From Prosopocoilus inquinatus (Eukaryota > Arthropoda > Insecta > Coleoptera > Lucanidae): a stretch of 64,000 nt of DNA. The stretch covers positions 40,394,001-40,458,000 of the forward strand of contig CM069873.1 in NCBI GenBank assembly GCA_036172665.1, written 5' to 3'. How positions within the stretch are numbered: the stretch's first letter is position 1; every line of letters starts with the position of its first letter. The translations under genes were made by a program, and so were the position numbers. The notes under the pieces are model-generated. The model did no database searches and was not told the origin of the DNA. It worked only from the letters and a program-made list of their open reading frames with translations. This document shows, piece by piece, positions 1 through 13,034 of this stretch.

Positions 1-553
1 AATCGCTCAGTACCACTGCAGCTTAACTTGATAAACAAAAAGAAAAGTTTCTGTGATCGTGGCACCAGCGATTTCTTTCTTAAAAGGGTCAAAAAAAATT
101 AGGGGGTACCAATTTAAAATTTTAAGGTTAGGTTAGATTACTGAAAATTTGCAAAAATGAAATTAATGTTACTAAGTGGCTATAAAAATACTTCAATTAT
201 CAAACAAATTAGTTTGAATCGCTTCTCAATGTCTTAAGTAACAAAAAAGTTACGACAAATAAAAGAAATTAGGAGATTTTGATTTTTGTAAAATTTTAAC
301 CAAGTTGGCCATAACAAGTAATATTTGAAAATAGACTCTTAATGAGCTCTCGAACCTGCACCTTTTTGCTAATATAATAATCTCTCTATATCTTTAAATA
401 CAGAAATTACCCATGTTGTCACTACGAAATCCGGGCACACTGTATATGCTTTAGGTAGTGACATCTTGTGGAGGATTTTTGACATAACAAGTACGACATC
501 TAGCGGCCGATTTTTGACTTAAGATCTAAAATGTAATAATCATAATAATCATA
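1..553. other. No recognised feature
   Basis: AT-rich sequence with no coding region or repeat that I can name. A two-unit TTAGG-like stretch (GGTTAGGTTAG, near 124) is too short to count as telomeric repeat. Confidence 0.4.
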
Positions 554-555
554 TA

Positions 556-1401
556 CAGGGTGTCCCAACAGTGCGTTCTCGGACTATATCTCGATAACTA
601 CTGCAGATATAAAAAAATTTCAAGACATTTTTATTTTAAAATTTAAAGGTCTACGACATAAAATTATTTTCATCTATACAGGGTGAATCAAAACTGCGGT
701 ACTGAACGCAACTTTTTTTATTTCAAATAGCATACCCTATATATGATGTCAAATTTGAATTGCCCATAAAATTCTACACATTTTCTATGTACCATAATCT
801 ATGACTAATTATAACCGTTCTGAAGATATTTAAAATTTTATCTAAAAACTGTCGCTTGCAGCTATTATTTTATTTATTCATATTTTGTTTATTTTTAACT
901 TTAGAGAAAAGTTTTCCGACACAGATGTAATTGGTACTTTAGCTTATTCTAAGCCATTATTAAATGTATTTTTATAGTTACAGAGTGATCATGGTACTAA
1001 CCAAATTATCGGAAATTTCAAAATGACATAAGTCAAATTTCTTAAATAGCCCTATATTTTTATATCCTAAATTGTTCGTCTAATACAGTACTTTCGTTTT
1101 TGTCATGCATGTCTTATACCTATCTGCTATATTTTTTAGAACCCTAGACCTGTATGTATTATTTGTTTTAAAACGAGTCATTGTCTAAGATGGCCATGGA
1201 AAGCAAACGAACCGGCTGACATTAATAAATAGTTTACCTGTTTTCCACAGCCACCTTATACAATTATACGTTTTAAAAGAAAAACGAAAATAATTTTATG
1301 CCGTAGACCTTTAAATGTTAAAATAAAAATGTCCTGAAACTTTTTTTATATCTGCAGTAGTTATCGAGATATAGCCCGATAACGCATTGTTGGGACACCT
1401 G
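556..1401. mobile_element. Long-TIR DNA transposon, non-autonomous, TA-flanked
   Basis: The left end begins CAGGGTGTCCCAACA and the right end is its inverse (TGTTGGGACACCTG). TA lies on both sides (554-555 and 1402-1403), as in Tc1/mariner insertions. The arms match over about 115-130 bp: roughly 556-672 against 1275-1401, including the shared blocks ATATCTCGATAACTACTGCAG and GGTCTACGACATAAAATTATTTT in diverged form. No transposase is encoded between the arms, so this is a deletion derivative or MITE. A second CAGGGTGAATC motif at 676 sits just inside the left arm and may mark a nested insertion; I could not find its partner end. Confidence 0.8.
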
Positions 1402-1403
1402 TA

Positions 1404-2549
1404 TATCTAAATATGAACCGTCAAATAACAACCTACAAATTAGAGTAAATCAAATAATACGGAACTAGGTATTGGTCCATTGTCTGAATTCATTTTAGTT
1501 GGTAGAGAATTATAACATGCAGTCAAAAAATAAACAAATAAACAAATAATTATTTAAAAGAAATCGAAGCAATGTTAAATTACTTTATGAAGTCAATGCA
1601 TTTACTTCCTGGTGAAAGAATGAATTGGATTCTAAGACCTCGCATTTAATTTAATTTGGACTTCTAAGAGACAAATAAAAATGCTATAAAGTACGTATGG
1701 TTTCAGGTTTATTCATTCAATCGGGAAAGACGAACGTAATGATAGTAATTTAATGATTCTGAAACTCAGACGAGCCAATTTTCATTTCGTGTCCCTAAAT
1801 CTGATTCAGACAGTTGACGTAGTTAATTTTTTTTAAAGTACAAAATAAAATTAAAAGTCAACCAGACAGAGAGAAAATTTAATTTATTTTCCCCTGCCAA
1901 AAATAGAAAGTGGAGATTTATTTTGAAATGTTATTAAATTAAACCAGTTTATCAATAGCAGTAACTTTATTTCTAGAGTTTTTAATTAGAATCGCGATGC
2001 TTTTAATTGATAATGATATTCAGCTCAGAATTATTGAGGCATTCAATAAACATTTCGCTGAAAGAACTTTTTTTTGTGCCGGTACACGAAATTAATTTTT
2101 AAATTCAACTTCAACTGACGGCGTTTTAGAGCGAGATCGTATTTCATATTTTAGTTTGTACGTTAATAATGAGTTTTCCGAAGGAATATTTTATTCAGGG
2201 CCGTGCATAATGGGATGAGTTAAATTAGACGAAGTACGTTTATCTCCAACTTTCAGGACTTGTCACAAAGAGGCCTGCAGATGCGATTTCAGCGGGAATT
2301 GTTTAATGTTTATGCGATATCAAATTTCAGTTTGACGCCACTTCAGACTGCAGGTTGATATGGTTTAATCGATTCTACCCTAAAATTTATTTGCAACTTC
2401 CAAGCATTATTTTCTGCTTCATGAATAATTTATTAACTAGTTGCAGTGCTGATCGATTGCGTTGACTCTATTAGTTACAGATTATAAAATATGCACGTAC
2501 ATACAATTTTAATTAGTACTCGTTATCCATTGACCGAAACTGAATATTA
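1404..2549. other. No recognised feature
   Basis: AT-rich, no open frame above background and no internal repeat that I could see on either strand. Confidence 0.4.
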
Positions 2550-2551
2550 TA

Positions 2552-3070
2552 CAGGGTGCTGCATTGATGAACGCAACATATGAAATCCCATGTTAATTTA
2601 AATGTGTTAAAATATTGCTTTTCCTAATTATTTTACAGCAAAATTCCACCCGGTTTTTTTTTAAATACTCTTCAAGATGAATCTGTCTCTGCAGTTTGAG
2701 AGTTTTTTTATTTGGATGGTTTCAAGATAATCAAAAAAGATTCAGTAACGAAATTCAATTTATACCAAACTATCGGCAGGGCCTTGATGACTAAATGTTA
2801 AAATAAATTTCTTTTTTAAAAAAATGACAAGATTAATTTATCATTTGTCATCTGCTTTCACAATGATTGATTAAGGCCGGCTAGTAGTTTGGTATAAATT
2901 GAATTTAGTTATTGAATCTTTTTAAAATATCTTCAAACTGGGCAAATGAAAAATTCTTAAACTACACAGAAGGGTGCTTTAAGAAAATATAATGTAAAAA
3001 AAATAGGGAAGCCAATATTCGAGTACCTTTAAATTAACATAGAATTTTCTATGATGCGTGCATCACCCTG
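2552..3070. mobile_element. Long-TIR mariner-type MITE
   Basis: Ends are CAGGGTGCTGCATTGATG at the left and the inverse of CAGGGTGATGCACGCATC at the right. TIRs continue with indels for about 190-240 bp, including the strongly matching pair around 2750-2775 and 2890-2920 (ATTCAATTTATACCAAACTA and its inverse). TA precedes the left end; the right flank reads TGTA, so one TA copy is mutated or the border is shifted by two bases. The central unpaired part is under 100 bp and non-coding. Confidence 0.8.
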
Positions 3071-3630
3071 TGTATATGTAACTCAATATTTAAAAATAAT
3101 AATTTTATTTGAATCATTTCATATGCTTCTTGAAACTTTTGTGTTCGATAAGCAGTAAATTCAATACATGCATCATTTTTGCAGTTCTCGGATTTCGTGT
3201 TGAAATTGTTTACAATGTTTGATTTTTGTCTGACGCTTGGAACTTTGTATTTTGGGCCCTTAAATAATAGTACATACTTCTACTAAAATGAAATAATTAG
3301 ATAAAATTAATTTAAAAAGTTAATAAGAAAGTTCATTCTTTTAGTTACTTTGATTAAAGTAATTTTCCTCGATTAAACATAATAAAAAAAATCAACGCCG
3401 GACGAAAAAATTAATTAATTGTGAAGTTGAACGGCATGTTGCATATTTGTGCTAAATAAAACGTCAACAAAACTGACAATAAAAACACAAAAGTTCTTAT
3501 ATTTCCGCCTGTTTGATTTGAAATTATAATTGTTAAACCCGATTGAGTTGTACTTTATTTTGCTTATGTTATGCCTTTTATTGCTTCTCTTACGAGTGTC
3601 TGTAAACTATTATCGTTTAAATTAAATAAA
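3071..3630. other. No recognised feature
   Basis: AT-rich unique-looking sequence without a supported gene or repeat. Confidence 0.35.
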
Positions 3631-3631
3631 A

Positions 3632-3799
3632 CTATTCTCTATTTTTTAATTTGGAAGAGTACTTTGAGATTTTGGCGCTAAAACCGCTTTATCAAAAAAA
3701 CTTTGTCATTGATCAATACCGGTCAGCTAGCAATGACAAAAATCGTTTCTAGCGCTAAAATTTCAAAGTTACTCCTCCGAATTAAAAAATAGAGTATAG
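3632..3799. mobile_element. Hairpin MITE, 168 bp
   Basis: Nearly the whole unit folds back on itself. The outer arm at 3632-3650 (CTATTCTCTATTTTTTAAT) pairs with 3781-3799. The pairing runs inward through the TTTGGCGCTAAAA block to the CATTG pair near 3708/3730, leaving a loop of about 20 bp. There is no coding capacity. I could not define a clear target-site duplication. Confidence 0.7.
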
Positions 3800-4499
3800 T
3801 ATAGTTCAATTACAAATCAAAAGTGTCCACTGCTAAAAATTGCAATCCATCCCGTCGCGACTTGTTAGCTGGGAACAGAAGGGTGTCAAACCTCACCTTC
3901 TTGATTTGTCATCGCCGTGTTAACTAACACCGAGCATAGGTAAGTTTGAGTTGTCAGAGAAGAAAAAGAAAACGAAAGGGACAGATTAAGCATCTAAAGA
4001 AGATAATGGCAAAAAATATACGAAGCAAAAGGAAGAAGAATTAAGGACACACAGAGAGAAAAACAAGAAAAACGTGGTAAAAAACGCAGGAAAGAAGAGG
4101 TATGAAATAGGGTGAGATGTCTCAACAACCTCATCACAGGAATAAATAGATAGAAATATGGATAAGAAGATGGGGAAAAAATAGAGAAACGTGAACGTGA
4201 ACAGCACAAAACAATCCGCCTCCACTAAGGTATTAAAAAAAACTACGCTGCATTTATGTAAGATTTTTGGAAAATAACTCTCTAGCCACCAAATTACAAA
4301 AAAGAAATTGTTACTGGATATGATAACAGATGCATAAGAGTGTATTAACCATCCCAATACAAGGTTTTTGTATTTTATTGTAAAGAGGAGAATTTTAAAA
4401 AGCTCGCACAATTAAAGAATTAGACTGGTGTATTAAATATAAATGCAATGAGAATGAAGAGAGCAGAAATATCAAGGACTAAATAATGAGTGGAACTAC

Positions 4500-4640
4500 T
4501 AGAGAATAAATCCATTAATTTGGAGAAAAAAAAAATTAATCCACTAATGGCCGATTTCTTCATCACCTTATCCCAACTGATTAATAAGTTAACCTCAATT
4601 TAAAAACTGTGAAGAAATCGGCCATTAGAATATTAATTTA
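4500..4640. mobile_element. Hairpin MITE with GGCCGATTTCTTCA termini
   Basis: Arms at 4544-4562 (CTAATGGCCGATTTCTTCA) and 4610-4628 are perfect inverses, with weaker pairing outward (GAGAATAAAT and ATTTATTC). The core resembles the arms of the hairpin at 40484-40613, so both probably belong to one MITE family. Confidence 0.65.
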
Positions 4641-4959
4641 TTCAAAATACTGAAAACAATATTAAACGATTAAACAATCGCGCAAAGTCTCACTTTCTTT
4701 TGTAAGTTTTTTATTTCTTTTTATTTTTTAATTTTTTTTAGTTTTAATAACAAGGCCACTTTACAGGGAAAAAGGTCCAATAACATATTGCCACTGAAAT
4801 TATACAAAGATAGTAGATATGCCAAACAGCAGAATTTTAACATAATTTAAAAATTATTAATTTAATTAACGTAACTTAAAGATATTCAACTAAATGAAAC
4901 AAGAGAGAAAAGAAAGGTAAATTCGTAAGCTGCATTTGAATTTACTTAAGTTAAGAGTT

Positions 4960-5994
4960 AAGAAACAAGCATCCCAGTATCCTCCACCATTGCTGGATCC
5001 CATCTTTCTAGATTTTCCTATCGTCAATATAACTTGTTGAAATCGCTCTCCTTGCTTGTGACTAACGGCATCCAAATTGTGGGGAAAAAATATAAATGAA
5101 AATGGACAAGATGAAATTTAAATGACCTACATTCCATTTTACAATAATTTGTAAACCATTATTTTTCAAGGTCTTTCGGCTTTTTTATTGCCTACAAAGT
5201 GGTTTATTATATTTTTAAAAGACCTTCAAGCACTAAATTTTCTTCAAATTGTAGATCCTTTACAATTTTTCTGCGGTTCTACAGTCCAAACAAATATCCC
5301 TTCTTTAAACTTGGTTTGCTTCCGCTCAAAATTTCCACTACAACACTTTCTTTGTCTAAAGCTTTACTAAAAATATCTATTAATTCCAACTTAATGTGCA
5401 ATGGCGGTAGTAAAATGTTTCAGGATCAACGAAGGAGTTCTTTATGTTAGCCTGCCTTGGTACAAATTCTACTTATTGGGGACAATCTTTTACTGTCCAG
5501 TAAACTATCTCAAAGACAAAGGAAACAGCAATATTTCGTAAACCCACCCCGAAGATTGAGCAGTAACCCAAAAATCACTTATTCCAAAACCGATTTTAAG
5601 CTTACAGTCTTGTTCTTCAGGTTTTTCCTTTTTGTCGATAGTTTCGTTTTCCAGTTTGTCAAACCATTTTCCAGTTTTGAAAATATCAAATCATGTGACA
5701 AGGAGGAAAGTCATTTGAAAAATTTGGGAAACATAGGTGAGGAAAACTAAGAGAAAAAGACATTTGAATCTTTGACAAACTATAAAACGCCGGGATTATG
5801 GTGACAACCGAATTTTTCCATAATTCTTCCAATTCTACAAGAACAAATTTTGTTTTGTAAAGTAAACAAAGAAGACCTAAATCGTTTAATCCTGCTGGCT
5901 TAATTAAATGTGGCCCATTTTCGTCTTCGGAATTGTGGCAATGGTGAAGAGGATCTTGTAGGATTGTATTATCTGTTTCACTCACCATTTTCAA
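4960..5994 (-). pseudogene. Decayed copy of a repetitive arthropod ORF family
   Basis: Read on the minus strand, several short open stretches in different frames keep one order. First comes a block with HLIKPAGLNDLGLLCLLYK (about 5860-5910). Next is a block with LHIKLELIDIFSKALDKES (about 5350-5410), then one resembling FHLVHFHLYFFPHNLDAVSHK, and finally KQGERFQQVILTIGKS (about 5010-5060). The last block aligns with NNLGAYSE...RDRFHQDVMEIERRYQG in the plus-strand copy at 39787-40440, so these are two diverged copies of one family. From memory, sequences of this pattern are abundant uncharacterised proteins in insect genomes; I know no function for them. Many stops and frameshifts make this copy non-functional. 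Confidence 0.55.
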
Positions 5995-5999
5995 GTCAT

Positions 6000-6600
6000 C
6001 GGGGGAACTAGAATCGATAAATCATGATTATGATGAGTGGGTTTTCTGGTCGAAGGAACTTCTGGATATTCAGTGTGTGCTCGTTTTTCGTAGAAAATTC
6101 ATTCAAACTTTTGTCAAGCAAAAGTAATTATCAGTTAAATGATTGATGGGTTCACACTAAATCATGGGTTTTGCCTTGGAAATCTAACGTGTCGAGGAAT
6201 TTTCTTCATACTTTCATGTTTAGCATACTATAAAATTGAACAAGATAGTGTAATTTTTTTCTCAATCGCAACATAACTATTGACTACTGAATTGTCAAAT
6301 ATTGATGAAGGTATGAGTACATATTCTTGATTTATTTAACTTCATTTTGGCTTTCTCTTTTGTGTTTATTTCTGAATCAAAACATCTATCTTACATTTTT
6401 CCTTCATCTTTAATACTACTTTACACTTTCCCCTCTTGGTATTTCTAAAACTACCAACTTCGGAAACCTTCTTTTACTTATCTTTTATTCGTCTGCATTC
6501 TTTTTAGTATAGATGAAATTAAGTTGAAATGTTGTTCTTCGCTGTTCAATTTACTGGCCCTTTATAACTTTCTATTTTTATTTACCTTTTGGTTTGACTG
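6000..6600. other. No recognised feature
   Basis: Between the decayed ORF-family copy and a LINE-like tail. Pyrimidine-rich on the plus strand near 6340-6490; nothing codes convincingly. Confidence 0.3.
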
Positions 6601-6730
6601 TACTATTGGCATTCTTTGTAGGATTTTAATTTAATTTAATTCACCTTTTGTTTTTTACATTATTATTGTGACCAATTGTTAACCTTAACAGTCAGATCAA
6701 TAAACGTATTATTATTATTATTATTATTTA
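6600..6730 (+). mobile_element. LINE-like 3' tail ending in (ATT)n
   Basis: AATAAACG is followed directly by a pure ATT microsatellite at about 6706-6728. CR1/RTE-type LINEs commonly end this way, and three other LINE fragments in this window end in the same repeat. No reverse-transcriptase coding sequence is visible upstream, so this is at most a heavily 5'-truncated copy. Confidence 0.35.
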
Positions 6731-9140
6731 AATATAGACAATGCCAGTTTTTTTCCAATTTTTTCTGATCGTGGTTGGTTTTTCTCTCCTTTCTTCTTTC
6801 TTCATTGAATATTCAACTTTTGAACATCGAGAATGCCTCTTTTTCCTAATTTTTCTGTCTTTGGTCCGTTTTTCTCGACTATCAACTTCAAAAGACTTTC
6901 TTCTTCCTTCAATGAATATTCAATATTTTATTTTAATCAACTATTTTGTAAAGCTCTTAAATTTTTGTCCTGATTTTAAAATTTTAGTTTTAATTATCTA
7001 CCTATCATTTAGATACATTTTAGAAAGTATGGTTGGGAAAATGGGAAATTAATTAATTAAATTAGCATCAAATTTAATTTAATCTAGTGATATACAGGTC
7101 ATTGTAAAGGAAGGAATAAGAGGAGTGCAATTATGCATTATTTTATTTATGTAAACTGTTTTATGTTGAAATGTTTCTCAGTCTCTAATGATAATTGTAG
7201 TTCATAGTCAACGCAGAATATCAAAACTTTCCCTAATATCTGGCCTTAATTGAAGCGGTTTTAGATGAACTAATAAATTTGTCAACATTGGTAGAGATAT
7301 AAAAAAGCATTAAGATTGGCAGATGAAAAATTATGATTAACGTATAATCCGACGGGATATTATAAAGCTAGAGGTAATTTTCCAATTTCCAAAGGAAATT
7401 ATTAGTAATACCATCCAAAGCGACGTTCAGCACAAAAGCCATTCTGAAAACGATTACACAGCGATTCCCTCCGTCATGAATTATGTGAATAGGAAAATGT
7501 AAATAAATAATTGACGTCATTTTGAATAATGCAGCAGCCATCTGTGTACGTTCAAGATTTCCCACCGCCTAAGATTAATTATTCCCAAAGTATTCCAAGT
7601 ATTTTTCGATCAGCGCAAGCTTGGTGTCCTTTTCGCTCTCATGCGACAAGCTACGACTGCGACAGACCGTAGGAAAATTTTTCTTGGCCTAGCCGCTCTG
7701 TTCGCCCTTAATTGCTTCAGTAATTTAATAGACGTGTTAGAAACTAGTAATTAAGACGCAACTTTCGAATTACTAGTAGTAGTGTGGGGAACTTTGCAAT
7801 TAATAAATCTTTTACGCTGACGCGAAATGTAATAAACGTCTACTTAAGGGAAAATATTTGATGATGAATGAAAAGTATTTTTTTTTTTAATTTTATATCG
7901 CAATATTTTTTATCAACCAGGTTAATGACAGCAATGAAATTGTAAATTATAGTTGTGCATGTAGTTAAAATAGTTAATACGTATAAATTTAGTCTACTTC
8001 ACTAATTTATAATAGTACTTACGCTAAAATAACATTTTAGCATCTAAACTGTGTCATCATTATAATGAACATATTAGCTGTAAATCATAAAGAAGTCATA
8101 TCCTTAGAATTACCTACGTACTACTTGACTTTAAATTATCCATAAAGAGCGACCGTTAAATTGATTTAATAATACAAACATAAAGTAATTATTTAATAAA
8201 TTCTCTAACGTTTCAGTAGCACACTTAAATAAATACATTTCAACTTCAGAGAATCTTCACAAGAATCAATTATGGAAATGAAGATACATTCACGGCATTA
8301 AAATTGTACTTAACTGAATTTTCTATATATTTTTTATTTTTTTACTTTCAAGAACGTCGATAAACAAAATACGGCACGGTACGTCAAAGCTGATGATGAT
8401 CCTCGAGATGGGCGTCGAACTCTTCATAGGTTTTCCGTCCCTAAAAGCTCTTCAGAATCATTTCATAAATTAAGCGTAAAACTCAATTACCTCGAAAGAA
8501 AACAAAGTTTTTATGGATTCGCTGAGTTGTTTAAGATTTTTCTTATGAAAAAATCCCGTCACGCACTTATTGATCTTTACATAAACGAAAATTCCACAGA
8601 CGAAAATATTTGGGGGTATAGTAATAAAGCGATTGTGTCACGAATCTTTGCCTGAAATATTTGTTTCAGATTGATTGTGGGTAGTAATTTGTTTTTCTCT
8701 TTTTAATATTGTGATGAATATTCAATAAATCAAATAAATCCAGAAATTTAAAATAAATAATTTAAAACGGGATTAATGATAGTTTTACATTTAATTAGAT
8801 TGTGAAACTTTTTAATCAAAATAGCTTAAACTCATTCGTAATTTCAGGGATCGGGTTTCTTTCTTTGTCCATAAATCCATAAAAGTTACTTGTTCCGTCA
8901 ATGATTTACTCTTAGTTACTTTGTATTTCTTAATTTTGTATTAAATTTAATTTAATTAGCACTGTTGGTAATTTAATGATTTTGTCACTAGTTCTGATCT
9001 AAAATTTAGTGATTCCGTGACCAGTTTAATTTCCAAAATCTAATGATTTCATTTAAAAATTATATTTGCCAAACTTTTTAGGATGTAATAGTTCTTATCA
9101 CAGTAAATAATTAATAAGTAGCAGTGCAGGCGTTCAGAAC
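6731..9140. other. No supported gene; one more GC-rich patch
   Basis: Open frames here look like chance. A patch at about 7570-7740 is more GC-rich and CpG-containing than its surroundings and could be a conserved element or exon remnant. I see no splice-site pair that would support an exon. Confidence 0.3.
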
Positions 9141-9429
9141 GTGCACGTAACTGCGAGAAATATTTTAATGTTATCTCATGCTGAAGGATTAAACACCGTT
9201 CTCTCTGACGCATTGATCCTTCTTTCAGCTATCGCTATCGCATTTGATCTCGCGCTTTCATGCGCAATTGACTGCAAGTTATTATTTGGGTTGGATAGAG
9301 TTAAGTTGAGTTGGGTTGACCTTGACTCCTCAACTCGTGGAATCGCTCGTCATACAGTGGCTCGTCGAAGAACCGGATTCAGGAAACATCCTGCACAAAC
9401 ATCAGTATGGATTCTGAGCGCAGGAAATT

Positions 9430-10531
9430 CTGCTTAATGCTAGCCCTGAACATGCTTTCAATTCAGCCTCGTGACAGAAAATAGCCAATGCCCTCAACAG
9501 AGCAAGAATCTCTGGTTACCTTATAAGAATTATAAAATATTATATGGACGGACGAAAGAACATTGTACCCGCGGGCGAAGAAATGGTAGCGACGTGCGAC
9601 GTCCCGCAGGGATCGGTTCTCGGACCGGACCTGTAGAACTTTCTGTACGATAACCTTCTACGAGTAGAGATCATAACTGCAAAGACTTCACAAACACTGC
9701 AAGAAAAAATGCAATACGCTATGTTAAGAACCAAGTGATGGCTCGAACACCACGACCTAAAACTGGCAGGTCCGCGGAGATTAAAAAAACTGACGCTGGA
9801 TTTCCGGGATTACAACGTCAGCGCAAAAAGGAAATCAAATGCCTAGGTGTCTATTTCAATAAAGAACTGAGAATAACTACTCATGTCAGAAAGACAAGGA
9901 AAAAAGCATGCAAGTTCCTAATGGCGATAACCAGACTGATGTTGAGGGATCTTGCTCGAAGAAGAGAAAGGTCCTAGCGGGAGTAGTGCTCTCAACAATT
10001 TTATATGCGGCGCCCAACTGCGCGGCGATACCACATATAAAGTTGGAAGGTGGAGGAAACAACGGTATCTTTTAGACAGAACATCCACCACTGGGATTCA
10101 AGACTCTTATGGAAAAATGGTAACAACACTGTGGCAACTATCGAGGGTGTACGAAAACGTTAATCAAAGACCTGAATAAATGGTGCAAGAGAAGAGATAG
10201 AGAAGTCGATCATTAAATCACCCAGACAATGACAGGTCGCGGGGTATTTGCCTTGTACCTGCACGAGATGAGGAAGCTGAAGGACAACGCCTACGGATAC
10301 CGCTAGGAAGTGGACACTGCGGAGCACACAGTCTTTGATTGCAGGAGACGGCACCAGATAAGACAGGAAGCCAAGAGGAAGTGCGGTATGCACATCATCT
10401 CAGAGAACGTCGCCCACCTCTTACTTAAGAGTGAAAATCGCTGGCAATATGTGACTGACATGCTGAGAACAATAACGCAACAGAAAGCAAGCGATGAAAA
10501 AGAAAGATACAGGCTGAGAGACACCGCATAA
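9430..10531 (+). pseudogene. R1-clade LINE reverse transcriptase, 3' part, broken
   Basis: One frame beginning near 9439 reads HAFNSAS (9451 on), then ALNRARISGYL, then CDVPQGSVLGP, the reverse-transcriptase motif (about 9595-9627). It continues to WLEHHDLKLA near 9738-9767. After a frameshift around 9830 it continues as IKCLGVYFNKEL (9837 on), typical of the region after the catalytic domain. Further frame changes lead to TGRGVFALYLHEM (about 10231-10269) and DTAEHTVFDC (10313 on), the C-terminal zinc-knuckle-like region of R1 elements. In-frame stops occur after NSAS, within the PQGS region and elsewhere, so the copy is dead. No catalytic FADD box is readable. R1-type LINEs copy RNA into DNA by target-primed reverse transcription; many are site-specific, but this one is not in rDNA. 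Confidence 0.8.
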
Positions 10532-10744
10532 TTTGAGACCAGCAGAAGAGCAGTGCCAAATCTCTGATACAATATCTAACGGTGGATTCCACAGATGAAC
10601 AGTTAGAACAGAGGATAAAAAGTTCAGTTGGTAAACGCTCATGGTGGGAACCTTTAGAAAGACAGCTTCTGAATGAATCCAACATGTCCGGTACTTGGAT
10701 TTCCGTTGACGACATCTTTCGAAAGTTCTCCGAATTTCTATATC

Positions 10745-11470
10745 CCAAAAGGTTGACCTTGAGTTGAATTGGACTGAATTGTAATTGAGTTTTAATTTTT
10801 AAAAGTTTGAAATTTTTAGGTTTCAGTTTCATTAAGTTAATCTCAGTCAAGTTCAGTTGGCCTTAAATCCAATTGAGTTTGAATTTTTCGGTATGTTAAG
10901 GCGTTAAAAATTTTAGGAGTATCATTTTTTTTGAGTTTTAATATTTTGCTTGGTTTGCGTAGAGTTATTGTGTACTCGATGCCAAGATAACTAGGAATGT
11001 CAGCTAGAGTTGCCTAGATTGAGTTTACAGTTTAAAACTTTTAATCTTAATTAATTTTCATTTTTTGGATTGAGCTGGATTGGTCTTATTTCTGTTGGAC
11101 TCAATTCTGATTGGGTAATTTTTAGTTTCCGATTTTTAACGTTTTTCTTGAGTTGGATTGGACTGAATACTAATTGTTTTGATTTTTTGGTTTGTTTTTC
11201 AATTTCTAAATTTTTCGGTTTTTCAATTTTCAATTCCTGAGATATTTACCTTTTTAGTTTCAGTATTTCTTGCTTGGGTCGGGTCACGTTTAGTTGACTC
11301 CGATTGGACTGAGTTTACATTTTTCATATTTTAAAGTGTTTTAAGTTTTATTCTTAATTCTCTACAATTTTAAGTTTTTTTGAGTCTTAATATTTCTTTG
11401 GATTGAGTTAAGTTAGATTGATTTGAATTGAGCTGACTTTGCTTGGTTAAATAATTTTGATTTATTTTGA
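10745..11470. repeat. Degenerate GAGTTGAATTGGACT-rich satellite
   Basis: Short phrases such as GAGTTGAATTGGACTGAATT, GTTGGATTGGACTGAATA, GATTGGACTGAGTTTACA and GGATTGAGTTAAGTTAGATT recur at irregular spacing, separated by T-rich filler. A related phrase occurs at 9290-9335, on the other side of the R1 remnant. This looks like an old tandem repeat of roughly 35-60 bp units with heavy decay. Confidence 0.55.
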
Positions 11471-13034
11471 GTTACTTTTAACTTATTTGTTCTTATTCAC
11501 TTCGTTATTATTTTTACTTTTTAAAGTCGTCATATAATCCTAGCCCTGTAATTTAATTTTATTGAAACTGTTTTATACACAGACTATTTCTTGAAAAGAC
11601 CCACAAAAGTAAACTGAATACGAATAGAGTTCTCAAAAACTTTTTTTTGCAAAGCAAAGTACAAGCATAAGACATCTAAGACATTTCCGTATCAAATTGT
11701 GGAAAGAAATAAATGAAATTAAAAAAATACACAATTACAAAAACACTAATTTTATTCCAGACTCTCTGCATTTCTATTAAAAACAATTTTTACTTGCATT
11801 TAAAACATTAATTAAAAAAATTTCATTGAAGGTTTGCTGAAAGCTTTCAAATTTACTTTTTACTATTTAAATCGAGCTAGATGCAATCACGTTTAAGAAT
11901 TGGTTCGAAGAACTTTTGCTGCGCACTCTGATAAACTTTTATGCATCTAAATTGAAAGTGTCTTCTATTTATACTTAACTTCGAACTTAAGAAAGTAATT
12001 TCCCATCGTTTAATGGACAGTAGACTCGACAAAAATAGAATTTTAATATCACCACTTATTCCAAAGTTGTGTTAAAAAAAGGGGGGAGAACACTAACGTG
12101 TAGTAGTGTAATTTTATACAATTTCGAGACGAAACGAAAATTTTCAAAGGGTTTTTTGATTACGGTGTTTTCCTTTGAGAGAATTTGATGGACAAGTTAA
12201 TTGAACTTTGCAAAATCATTCCCCGGCGCGTAGAGCTTACACGTCATCCAACCAGGAACTCTCCTTTTTCTATTTGAGGAGTTAACGAATTTAATCTAAT
12301 TTTAAGCATTACTGAAAAAGGAATGACTTTTATTTACGATCGAGTTGAGGTCGACAACGACGGATATAAATTTAATATAATTTTTAAACTGTTCGAAGTC
12401 ACGTTCGTTACCTGCCATAATAAAAACCCAAAAGGGAAAATAAAATTCTCCAAGCTCCATAGGAACTACCATTCGGATTTCGTAATGCAAGTATTAGACC
12501 GCAAGCCTTTATCTTTAAACGTGCAATTTTCAGAGCCAGGATCGTTGAGCTGCAATCTGTACCGTAAGATCAAATGCATGTTGAGCACAATGGCCGGGGA
12601 CAACGTTTGAAATTTTATTAAATTTGTGGAAATTCTGAAATCTAATAATATTGCGTATTAGATCTCCATTTCAGGGAGTTATGGGTTGCTCCGCTGAATG
12701 AAAATGTGCAGCTTGCGCGGTTTCTGATTATTACGAGACAATATTTTGCGCAGTGCATGATACTGATTTATGTCGAATATTTTATTCTATAAATATTAGA
12801 TCAGAAGTGATTCACATTAAATATTTATATGTATAGACCATTATATATCGTGTGAATTATCTAACAAAATCTATGAATAGGGACAGAGTAATTAATAAAA
12901 ATGGAAAGAAGATAAAAATCATGAAAATCATTGGTAATTTGGCTACAAACTCATAATGGAAATAGACCATGTACGAATAGCAAGAACACACGCCAAAAAA
13001 TAGGTGTTAGAAATTAGAAGCAGCAAGTAGAGTC
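11471..13034. other. No supported gene; small unassigned ORF at 12323-12610
   Basis: A 95-codon plus-strand frame at 12323-12610 is longer than most background frames and uses a somewhat more balanced codon set. It has no recognisable domain and also overlaps a minus-strand frame. I leave it unassigned. Confidence 0.3.

Noticed and set aside
121..136. GGTTAGGTTAG resembling the insect telomere repeat TTAGG
   Set aside because: Only two units; expected by chance in AT-rich DNA and with no array around it.
3986..4411. 141-codon minus-strand frame rich in Phe, Leu and Ser
   Set aside because: Low-complexity product of purine-rich DNA on the plus strand; no domain and no splice context.
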